64,000 nt of DNA from Pleomorphomonas diazotrophica (GTDB taxonomy: Bacteria > Pseudomonadota > Alphaproteobacteria > Rhizobiales > Pleomorphomonadaceae), in NCBI RefSeq assembly GCF_002844595.1, contig NZ_PJNW01000019.1, forward strand, positions 43,958 to 107,957. Reading direction: 5' to 3'. This document shows positions 56,987 to 63,123 of the stretch, piece by piece. Positions within the stretch are counted from its first letter, which is position 1. Every line of letters begins with the position of its first letter. The translations under genes were made by a program, and so were the position numbers. The notes under the pieces were generated by a model. The model saw only the letters and a program-made list of their open reading frames with translations, was not told the DNA's origin and did no database searches.

Positions 56987-57227
56987 TTGCTCCCCCGATC
57001 TGGCATTGGCTTACCTATAGAGTGGCGGCCCTAAAACATAAAGCGGAGAGTTACATATCCATCCCTGGACTTGTGGCGCTCTTGTCGAGGCGACCTTACG
57101 TGGCTCCGCGCTCAGCCGCGGCGCTTGTACGCCGCTGGCTGCGGATAGGCTGGCGGGCCACGGCGGAAGCATCCTCCACCCGGGATACTGTCTGCAGCAT
57201 AGCACAGGCAGCCAGCAAGAGTTAGCC
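56987..57227. other. Region between the methyltransferase and fibre cassette 3
   Basis: It contains the methyltransferase leader and about 200 bases with no convincing gene. A 67-codon plus-strand frame (57022-57225) has no ribosome site or family features. Confidence 0.4.
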
Positions 57228-57247
57228 GGCTCACCCAGGGGTGAGCC
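57228..57247 (+). promoter_or_regulatory. Hairpin covering the ribosome site of a 26-codon ORF
   Basis: GGCTCACCC (57228-57236) pairs with GGGTGAGCC (57239-57247) with a 2-base loop (or an 8-bp stem with a 4-base loop). The 3' arm contains the GGGTGAG ribosome-binding sequence directly before ATG 57248. Confidence 0.5.
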
Positions 57248-57328
57248 ATGAACGATGAGTTCGGCCGCGTCCTTGCCAAGGTGCTTGTTGTGGAAGCCAT
57301 TGACGTCTCCGCCGGCTGGGCGATCTGA
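57248..57328 (+). CDS. 26-residue ORF MNDEFGRVLAKVLVVEAIDV...
   Basis: The short peptide ends SAGWAI and is preceded by GGGTGAGCC. A decayed copy is at 55586-55668, which shows the unit was duplicated with the fibre cassette. It could be a leader peptide or the truncated end of a fibre-associated gene. No function is known. Confidence 0.4.
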   Translation: MNDEFGRVLAKVLVVEAIDVSAGWAI

Positions 57329-57361
57329 GGAGCGTGAGGCGCTTGTCCGCCGATGGCCCGC

Positions 57362-57393
57362 GATGAAACAAACCTCGCCGAGCTAGGGTCTCG
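57362..57393 (+). promoter_or_regulatory. Phage-type promoter-like motif P6
   Basis: GATGAAACAAACC, 8 bases, CTAGGGTCTCGC, followed by AGTTCTTTTCCCTGTTGTCG as at P5. It lies 83 bases before the intact tail-fibre gene. Confidence 0.58.
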
Positions 57394-57475
57394 CGAGTTC
57401 TTTTCCCTGTTGTCGCATCGACCTCACGGAAATCGGTTGCCAGTTTTCCGCACGATGCTTTTGAGAGGCCCTCCC

Positions 57476-58750
57476 ATGACCATTGCGAGCGAAGCGAACC
57501 GCTCCGGCCCCTATGCCTGCAACGGGGCGACGAAGCGTTTTCCCTATGCCTTCAAGATCTACGACGCGGCACATATCCGCGTCATCCTGACCAGCGCCGA
57601 GGGTATGGAGACCACGCTGGCGCTGGGGACCGACTACACGGTGGCGGGTGTCGGCGAGGACGGCGGCGGGGCGGTCGACACGGCGCTCGCCTATCCGGCC
57701 GGCTGCCTCGTGACGCTGATCCTCAACGTGCCCTTCACCCAGGAGATCGACCTCGAGAACCAGGGCGCCTATTTCGCCGAGACCATCGAAAGGGCGATCG
57801 ACCAGCAGACCCAGATGTCGCTGCAGCTGAAAGAGCAGGTGGCGCGCGCCGTGATCCTGCCGGTGACCTCGTCGGTGTCGGTGGATGAACTCACCAGTTC
57901 GGTGCTGTCGCTGGCCGACATCCAGCCGCAGATGTCGGCGCTGGCGCCGATCGCCCAGGACATCGAGACGGTGGCCGGCATCTCCGGCGTGGTCGTGGCG
58001 GCGGAGGGACACGCCAACACGGCGGTGGCGGCAGCGGCCCAGGCAACCGGCAAGGCGGCCGAAGCGGCAGCGAGCGCTGCTGCGGCTGCAACGTGGGATC
58101 CGGCGAACTACTCGACGACGGCGCAGATTCAAGCCGCGTACCTGCGCTATGATACGCCGCAGGGGCTCAGCGCGGCGCAAAAGCAAGGTCTTTGGGCCGC
58201 CACCGGCTCCATGCCAAGACTGTCTTCGGGAGCAGCGCTTCCAAATACGGATATCGGCCCGATCTGGCACGATGACTATGCTGACATCCTGTTGTGGCGG
58301 ACCATCGGAGGCTATACGGGCTATGCGTCAATCAACCTCGGTAAGGTGGGACACGTTGCCGGCAGCATCGTGCCCCCCGGTTGTCTCGAACGAAATGGGG
58401 CGGCGATTTCGCGCGCGGCCTATTCCGCGCTTTTTGCTTATCTCGGTACCACATTCGGCGCCGGAGACGGGGCGACGACATTCAATTTGCCGGATGACCG
58501 CGGCCTGTTTGATCGCGGCTGGGACCACGGCCGTGGCCTCGATTTCGGGCGTGTGATCGGCACGTATCAGGCCGACCAGAACAAGGCGCACACCCACCAA
58601 GTCTCCACTCGCTCACAGTCGTTTGCTGCGGCGGCCGGTAGCTACATGACCGATGTCTGGAACAGTGTCCAAGTGCTTCCCACTGCCACGGATGGCGGCT
58701 CTGAAGTGACCGTCAAGAACCGCGCCTCTCTCGCAATCATGCATTTCTGA
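57476..58750 (+). CDS. Tail fibre protein (T7 gp17-like N-terminus, tail-collar tip)
   Basis: The 424-residue protein joins an N-terminal podoviral attachment domain (residues 1-220: GPYACNGATKRFPYAFKIYD, VTLILNVPFTQEIDLENQGA, TQMSLQLKEQVARAVILPVT) to a phage tail-collar domain near the C-terminus. The latter reads GSIVPPGCLERNGAAISRAA, FAYLGTTFGAGDGATTFNLP, RGLFDRGWDHG and NKAHTHQVS. It should bind the host receptor. The first 655 bases duplicate fibre 1. GAGAGG precedes the ATG; the frame is open further upstream without a site. Confidence 0.87.
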   Translation: MTIASEANRSGPYACNGATKRFPYAFKIYDAAHIRVILTSAEGMETTLALGTDYTVAGVGEDGGGAVDTALAYPAGCLVTLILNVPFTQEIDLENQGAYFAETIERAIDQQTQMSLQLKEQVARAVILPVTSSVSVDELTSSVLSLADIQPQMSALAPIAQDIETVAGISGVVVAAEGHANTAVAAAAQATGKAAEAAASAAAAATWDPANYSTTAQIQAAYLRYDTPQGLSAAQKQGLWAATGSMPRLSSGAALPNTDIGPIWHDDYADILLWRTIGGYTGYASINLGKVGHVAGSIVPPGCLERNGAAISRAAYSALFAYLGTTFGAGDGATTFNLPDDRGLFDRGWDHGRGLDFGRVIGTYQADQNKAHTHQVSTRSQSFAAAAGSYMTDVWNSVQVLPTATDGGSEVTVKNRASLAIMHF

Positions 58751-58760
58751 GGTCAGCGCC

Positions 58761-59438
58761 ATGCACAAGATCGTCTACCAGACCGATGCAGCCGGACTCT
58801 ACGTTGGGTTGGTCGAAGCTTCCCCGAGCCCACTCGAGTTTGGCGCCTATCTGATCCCCGGCGGCGGCGTGGAGATCGCGCCGCCGGATGAGATCGCCGG
58901 CCATGTTCGCCGCTGGAACGGCAATACCTGGAAGCAAGTTGCCGACCATCGCGGCGAGACGTGGTACATGGAGCGGATCCCCGTCCTCATCGACTTTCTG
59001 GATGACCCGTCTGAGCTAGGCCTTTCCTCTACGCCGCCGGACCCAACTCTCGACGACCTTCGCTCCGCCAAGCTTGACGGCATCAATGCCGCGGCCGCCG
59101 CACTGCTTGCCGCAGGCGCTCCGGTCGACGGCGGTCTGCATGTCGCCCTCGACGACGGAAGCCGTGCTGACCTGACGGCTATGGCTGCGACTGCAACGGC
59201 CGCCTCGGCGGGTAGCGTATCCTGGCCGGAGAGCTATTCGCGTGGCTGGATCGCCATCGAGAACACGCGGATCCCGCTTCCCGCGCCGGTCGATGGGCTG
59301 GCGCTCGCAGTCGCCGTCGGAAACTACTACGCCAGCATCATCCAGCACCGGCGCGACCTGAAGGACGCCGCGCTTGCCGCCGAGGACGAGGCGGCGCTCG
59401 CGACGATCGACATCGTTGCCGGCTGGCCGGCGTCATAG
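58761..59438 (+). CDS. DUF4376-containing tail fibre accessory protein
   Basis: The 225-residue protein begins with an N-terminal part typical of tail-fibre assembly proteins (YQTDAAGLYVGLVEASPSPL and PPDEIAGHVRRWNGNTWKQV). It continues with DUF4376: KLDGINAAAAALLAAGAPVD, GSRADLTAMAATATAA and NYYASIIQHRRDLKDAAL. It starts 11 bases after the fibre stop and probably caps or assists the fibre. Confidence 0.8.
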   Translation: MHKIVYQTDAAGLYVGLVEASPSPLEFGAYLIPGGGVEIAPPDEIAGHVRRWNGNTWKQVADHRGETWYMERIPVLIDFLDDPSELGLSSTPPDPTLDDLRSAKLDGINAAAAALLAAGAPVDGGLHVALDDGSRADLTAMAATATAASAGSVSWPESYSRGWIAIENTRIPLPAPVDGLALAVAVGNYYASIIQHRRDLKDAALAAEDEAALATIDIVAGWPAS

Positions 59439-59447
59439 GCCCATCGC

Positions 59448-59849
59448 ATGGTGAAGCCGCTCTTTCAGGATGCCGACCCCACCAACGAGGTGCTGCTGCG
59501 GCTTGGCGAGCTCAGCGCCAGCGTCCAGCACCTCCTCAGCGACTTCGGCGACGAGAAGATCGCCGCGCGCGACAACCGGGCCGCCGTGCATCGCCGCCTC
59601 GACGAACAGGCGCGCGAACTCTCCGCCCTCAAGACCGAGCTGACGCTGAGCCGGCAGGTGGTGGAGGATCTCGCCCGGACGCAAGGCGAAACCGTGCTGC
59701 CGGCCGTCGCCGACTGGCGCGACATCAAGGCCACCGGCCTCAGGCTCGTCGGCGTGCTGGCGATCGGCGGCGTCAGCCTGGGCGCCACGCTCGCCTGGTT
59801 TTCCGACCAGGCGGTTGCCCTCCTGCGCCACTGGCTGAAAATCACCTGA
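59448..59849 (+). CDS. Coiled-coil membrane protein in the lysis region (DUF1515-like)
   Basis: The 133-residue protein has a helical/coiled-coil part (LRLGELSASVQHLLSDFGDE, DNRAAVHRRLDEQARELSAL) and one C-terminal membrane helix (LRLVGVLAIGGVSLGATLAW). It resembles DUF1515-type phage proteins of rhizobia. It may be an antiholin or accessory membrane protein; position before the holin is the main clue. Confidence 0.6.
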   Translation: MVKPLFQDADPTNEVLLRLGELSASVQHLLSDFGDEKIAARDNRAAVHRRLDEQARELSALKTELTLSRQVVEDLARTQGETVLPAVADWRDIKATGLRLVGVLAIGGVSLGATLAWFSDQAVALLRHWLKIT

Positions 59850-59908
59850 GCGCCAGCCCGCAAACCCATCCCGCTTAATCTCCAGCCACGCTCGCTGGAG
59901 TTCGCGCG

Positions 59909-60142
59909 ATGAAACGACCGAGGCTCGTGCCCAATGCCCGCCGGGTGCTCCGGCATTCCTGGACCTCCCACATCCTGATCGCCGGCGGCCTGCTCACCGC
60001 CGCCGAGGCGGTGCTGCCCTATCTTGCCGGCGCCGAGCTGATCCCGGCGGCGGCCTTTCCCTTCGTGGCCTTCGGCGTGGTGTTCGCCGCCTTTGTCGCC
60101 CGCTACGTCTTGCAGGAGGCCTTGCACCATGGCGACGATTAA
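59909..60142 (+). CDS. Holin-like protein
   Basis: The 77-residue protein has two membrane helices (SHILIAGGLLTAAEAVLPYL and AFPFVAFGVVFAAFVARYV), a basic N-terminus (MKRPRLVPNARRVLRHSW) and a charged tail. This is the usual layout of small phage holins of the DUF7940 kind. It overlaps the endolysin start by 14 bases. Confidence 0.7.
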   Translation: MKRPRLVPNARRVLRHSWTSHILIAGGLLTAAEAVLPYLAGAELIPAAAFPFVAFGVVFAAFVARYVLQEALHHGDD

Positions 60143-60719
60143 GCTCACGCCCTCCAAGCGCGCCCGCGCGGCCATCGCCGCCGTGGTGCTCTCGGCCGGC
60201 GCCGCCGGCACGCTGGCGCTGATGCCCGGCGCCGCCCCGGTGCCCGACGACGTGGCGCTGGCCGTCACCGTGCTGGTGAAGCCCTGGGAAGGGCGGTCGC
60301 TCCAGGCCTATCTCGACACCATCGCCAAGCCGCCGGTCTGGACCATCTGCGATGGCGACACGGCGGGCGTGAGGCCCGGCATGGTGGAAACCGCCGCCGG
60401 CTGCGACCGGCGCCTTGCCAACCGGATCGTCCGCGACTATCGCGCCCGGCTCACTGCCTGCATCCCCAATTGGAGCGCCGCGCCGCTCGGCTGGCGGGCC
60501 ATGATGACCTCGCTCGCCTGGAACATCGGCACCGACGCCGCCTGCCGCTCGACGGCGGCGCGGCTCGGCCGGGCGGGCCGCTGGCTGGAGAGCTGCGTGG
60601 CTGCCACCGCCTTCAACCGGGCCGGCGGGCGCATGGTGGTCGGCCTCGCGCGGCGGCGCGGCATGGGCGACGCGGCGCGCATCGGCGAGGGCGAACTCTG
60701 CGCCTCGGGGCTTCTCTGA
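60129..60719 (+). CDS. Endolysin, GH24 lysozyme with N-terminal membrane anchor
   Basis: The 196-residue protein starts with a basic stretch and a hydrophobic signal-arrest-release-like helix (ARAAIAAVVLSAGAAGTLAL). It continues as a T4-type lysozyme: LVKPWEGRSLQAYLDTIAKP supplies the catalytic Glu, followed by VWTICDGDTAGVRPG with the Asp/Thr pair, and MTSLAWNIGTDAACRST. It cleaves peptidoglycan glycan strands. Start 60129 is inside the holin gene, and the next gene overlaps by one base. Confidence 0.87.
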   Translation: MATIKLTPSKRARAAIAAVVLSAGAAGTLALMPGAAPVPDDVALAVTVLVKPWEGRSLQAYLDTIAKPPVWTICDGDTAGVRPGMVETAAGCDRRLANRIVRDYRARLTACIPNWSAAPLGWRAMMTSLAWNIGTDAACRSTAARLGRAGRWLESCVAATAFNRAGGRMVVGLARRRGMGDAARIGEGELCASGLL

Positions 60720-61117
60720 TGCTCGGCCTTCTCGGCAAGTTCGGCAGCACGGCGGCGGTTCTCTTCGGCCTCGTCGTCGGCGGCGCCGTCGCCTTCGCTG
60801 TCCTCCAACTCTACGACGCCTTCATCGACGACCCCGCCGTCGCCCGGGTGGCGCGCGAGGGCTTCGTCGCGGCGTCCGAGAAGCTGGCGCTGCAAGGCCA
60901 GGTGGAGGAAATGCGGCGGCAGTTCAAGCTGGCGGAAGCCACGGCGGCGACCGACCGGGCGCGGGCCGAGGCGGCGAACAGGGAAGCGGACGATGCGTGG
61001 AAGCGATACGAGGCGGCCGTGGCGGCTGACAGCGGCGACGATGGCTGCCGCGTCACTGATGGCGATCTTGAGTGGCTGCGGCAATCTCGACCAGCGCCTC
61101 ACGGCAGCCTCCCATGA
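60719..61117 (+). CDS. i-spanin (Rz-like)
   Basis: The 132-residue protein has one N-terminal membrane helix (AAVLFGLVVGGAVAFAVLQL) and a long periplasmic helix rich in Ala, Glu and Arg (VEEMRRQFKLAEATAATDRA). This is the Rz inner-membrane spanin form. Its 3' end overlaps the Rz1-like gene in another frame, the diagnostic nested arrangement. The ATG overlaps the endolysin TGA. Confidence 0.8.
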   Translation: MLGLLGKFGSTAAVLFGLVVGGAVAFAVLQLYDAFIDDPAVARVAREGFVAASEKLALQGQVEEMRRQFKLAEATAATDRARAEAANREADDAWKRYEAAVAADSGDDGCRVTDGDLEWLRQSRPAPHGSLP

Positions 61118-61346
61118 GATCGGCCGCCAGGGCGCCGGGGTGAGCCTGCCGGCGCTGCCGGCGCGCTGCCGCGACGCCATGCCGCGCGTCACGCCGAGGG
61201 CGGGCGAGAAGTGGCGCGCCGTGCAGGGGCGGTGGCAGATCGTCGCCGATGGGGTGGACCGCCGCACCGCCGATTGCGCCGCCTTCTATGACGAGGTGAA
61301 GGCCGGCTTGTCGACGCCGGTGCCTTCGGCGGCGACAGGCCGATGA
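61041..61346 (+). CDS. o-spanin (Rz1-like lipoprotein), overlapping Rz
   Basis: The 101-residue frame starts MAAASLMAILSGCGNLDQRL with lipobox ILSGC (Cys13), and overlaps the Rz gene by 77 bases in a different frame. It is longer than typical Rz1 proteins and contains paired Cys (ARCRDAM, ADCAAFY). It would bridge to Rz at the outer membrane in lysis. Confidence 0.75.
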   Translation: MAAASLMAILSGCGNLDQRLTAASHEIGRQGAGVSLPALPARCRDAMPRVTPRAGEKWRAVQGRWQIVADGVDRRTADCAAFYDEVKAGLSTPVPSAATGR

Positions 61347-61409
61347 AGCGCCTTGATTCCGCCGGTGGGGGATGGCAGAAACAGGCGCCCTCAACCGGGG
61401 ATCCGGAAA

Positions 61410-61485
61410 GGGCCTGTAGCTCAATGGTTAGAGCCGGCCGCTCATAACGGTCTGGTTGCAGGTTCGAGTCCTGCCGGGCCCACCA
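61410..61485 (+). tRNA. tRNA with CAT anticodon, probably tRNA-Ile2
   Basis: The 76-base sequence folds with acceptor GGGCCTG/CGGGCCC, D-arm AGCTCAATGGTTAGAGC, anticodon loop CTCATAA with CAT, T-arm GCAGGTTCGAGTCCTGC and encoded CCA. A CAT anticodon with this body is typical of tRNA-Ile2 (lysidine-modified) but elongator tRNA-Met cannot be excluded. It lies 63 bases after the Rz1-like gene and may be the phage attachment site. Confidence 0.9.
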
Positions 61486-61497
61486 CCTCCTCGATCT

Positions 61498-62112
61498 TCA
61501 TCGCTTCGCCGCAAGCGCATGCTCGATCAGGTCGAGCAGCTGGTCGCCGGCTGCCGCGATATCGAACCGGGGGTCGGCCAGCTGGCTGTCGATGAGGCCG
61601 CAGATGCCCGCCGCGATGAAAAGGCTGGCGTGGCTGGGCTCTACGGCCCGGCGGATTTCGCCCGCTTCGATGCCATCGGCGATGTGGCGGGCGAGAAGGG
61701 CCAGCGTATTGTCGCGCAGCGCGGCGATATCCTCGGAGAGGGCCCGCTCGCGCCGGGGGTCGGCCAGGACGATCTGTGCCGTCAGGCCGCGTTCGGGATC
61801 GGCCGCCAGCTGATCCAGCACCGCGCGGGTGATCCTCAGCACCGCCTCAAGCCCGGACACCCGGTCGATGGCCTGAAGCGTCCGGTCGAACTCGATCGCC
61901 ACATGCGAGGCCAGCGCCTTGAGATAGTTTTCCCGCGAGCCGAAGTGGTGGGCGGGAAGGCCGCGGCTGTAGCCGGCGCTGGTGCCGACGTGGTTCAGCG
62001 TCAGCTTCTCCGGCCCGAGCTCGGCGACGAGGCGGACGCCGGCCGCCAGCATGCGCTGTTCGGATTCATCCCGCCGCTCCTCCTGGGTCCGCCGCGTCTG
62101 CCGCCCTGTCAT
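61498..62112 (-). CDS. TetR-family transcriptional regulator
   Basis: The 204-residue product has the TetR HTH (RMLAAGVRLVAELGPEKLTL, then HVGTSAGYSRGLPAHHFGSR) and a C-terminal domain common to TetR proteins next to oxidoreductases. Start 62112 has GAGGGCGTTGAA upstream. It lies 11 bases downstream of the quinone oxidoreductase gene, so the two form one operon. Confidence 0.86.
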   Translation of the reverse strand: MTGRQTRRTQEERRDESEQRMLAAGVRLVAELGPEKLTLNHVGTSAGYSRGLPAHHFGSRENYLKALASHVAIEFDRTLQAIDRVSGLEAVLRITRAVLDQLAADPERGLTAQIVLADPRRERALSEDIAALRDNTLALLARHIADGIEAGEIRRAVEPSHASLFIAAGICGLIDSQLADPRFDIAAAGDQLLDLIEHALAAKR

Positions 62113-62123
62113 TTCAACGCCCT

Positions 62124-63059
62124 CTATGGCCGGAGCACCAGCTTGCCGAAGCGCCCACCCGCCTCGAGCATTTTGTGAGCCCTGGCGGCCTCTTGCAACG
62201 GCAGAACCTCTGAAACGAGGGGGAGAAGCTCCCCGCGCGCCGCCTCGGCGAACAGCTCCGCTGCCGCGCGCCGTCTCTCCTCCTGCGGCACGGAATCCAG
62301 GCTCAGCAGCGAATAGCTGGGCGATCGTGGGAAGATCTGCAGCAGGGCCTGGCCGACTTCGGCCGGCGGGAAGCCCGCCGCCGCGCCGTTGACGACGTAG
62401 CGGCCGTTGGGGGCGAGGGTGCCGATCAGCGCCAGCATGGCCTCGCCGGCCACGGGGTCGATGATCACATTGAACGGTCCCCAGGGCTCGCCGTCCATGC
62501 CGCGCCGGATGACGTGCTGCGCCCCAAGGGCGGCGACGCGCTCGGCCGCGCCGGCACTGGTCGCGGCGGTGACCTCGGCGCCGAGCCGCACCGCCAACTG
62601 GACCGCCATGGCGCCGATGCCGCCGCTGGCGCCTCGCACCAGCACCCGCTCGCCGGCCCGAAGCCCCGCCCTCAATATGCTGAAGTGCGCCACCAGGGCG
62701 TTGATGCCCAGGGCCACGGCCGCTTCGGGCGAGACCGCGTCCGGCAGCTCGACAAGCCCGCCGACGCCGGCGACGAACCGCTCGGCATAGCCGCCCTGCC
62801 CATGGGCGAACACCCGCTTGCCCAGCAGCGCCCCGTCCACGCCCGCGCCGACGCCAGCAACCCGCCCCGCCACCTCGATGCCCGGAACGAAGTCGGGGGA
62901 GGCGCCGAGATAGCCCTGCCGCTGCAGCACATCCACCAGCCCCACCCCCGCCGCCTCCACGGCAACAACCACCTCGCCCGCCCCAGGCGCCGGGTCGGGC
63001 AGGGTGGAAAGGGAAAGCTGATCGGCCGAGCCGAATTCCTTCACGACGATAGCTCGCAT
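62124..63059 (-). CDS. Zinc-free medium-chain alcohol dehydrogenase, NADPH:quinone reductase-like
   Basis: The 311-residue protein is an MDR-superfamily quinone oxidoreductase: GLVDVLQRQGYLGASPDFVP, PGIEVAGRVAGVGAGVD, the Rossmann motif VLVRGASGGIGAMAVQLAVR, and GRFGKLVLRP at the end. It lacks the structural zinc Cys set. It reduces quinones or enals using NADPH. Start 63059 has AAAAGGAGATG upstream, with an inverted repeat TGCTTGT-N7-ACAAGTA at 63080-63100 that is likely the TetR operator. Confidence 0.88.
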   Translation of the reverse strand: MRAIVVKEFGSADQLSLSTLPDPAPGAGEVVVAVEAAGVGLVDVLQRQGYLGASPDFVPGIEVAGRVAGVGAGVDGALLGKRVFAHGQGGYAERFVAGVGGLVELPDAVSPEAAVALGINALVAHFSILRAGLRAGERVLVRGASGGIGAMAVQLAVRLGAEVTAATSAGAAERVAALGAQHVIRRGMDGEPWGPFNVIIDPVAGEAMLALIGTLAPNGRYVVNGAAAGFPPAEVGQALLQIFPRSPSYSLLSLDSVPQEERRRAAAELFAEAARGELLPLVSEVLPLQEAARAHKMLEAGGRFGKLVLRP

Positions 63060-63079
63060 GGCGCATCTCCTTTTCAATT

Positions 63080-63100
63080 TGCTTGTAGAGCAAACAAGTA
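63080..63100. promoter_or_regulatory. Inverted-repeat operator upstream of the quinone reductase-TetR operon
   Basis: TGCTTGT (63080-63086) and ACAAGTA (63094-63100) are imperfect inverted arms seven bases apart, 20 bases upstream of the start codon. Confidence 0.5.
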
Positions 63101-63123
63101 AATTGCGCAAGGCAGGGGAGCGA

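Noticed and set aside
31522..61346. Locus considered as a known gene transfer agent
   Set aside because: The alphaproteobacterial gene transfer agent of the Rhodobacter type has siphovirus-like head and tail genes, none of which are here. The genes resemble T7-like podoviral late genes.
61498..63093. A 531-codon minus-strand ORF joining two genes
   Set aside because: Only its last 204 codons are real (TetR). The upstream portion is an out-of-frame reading of the quinone reductase gene.
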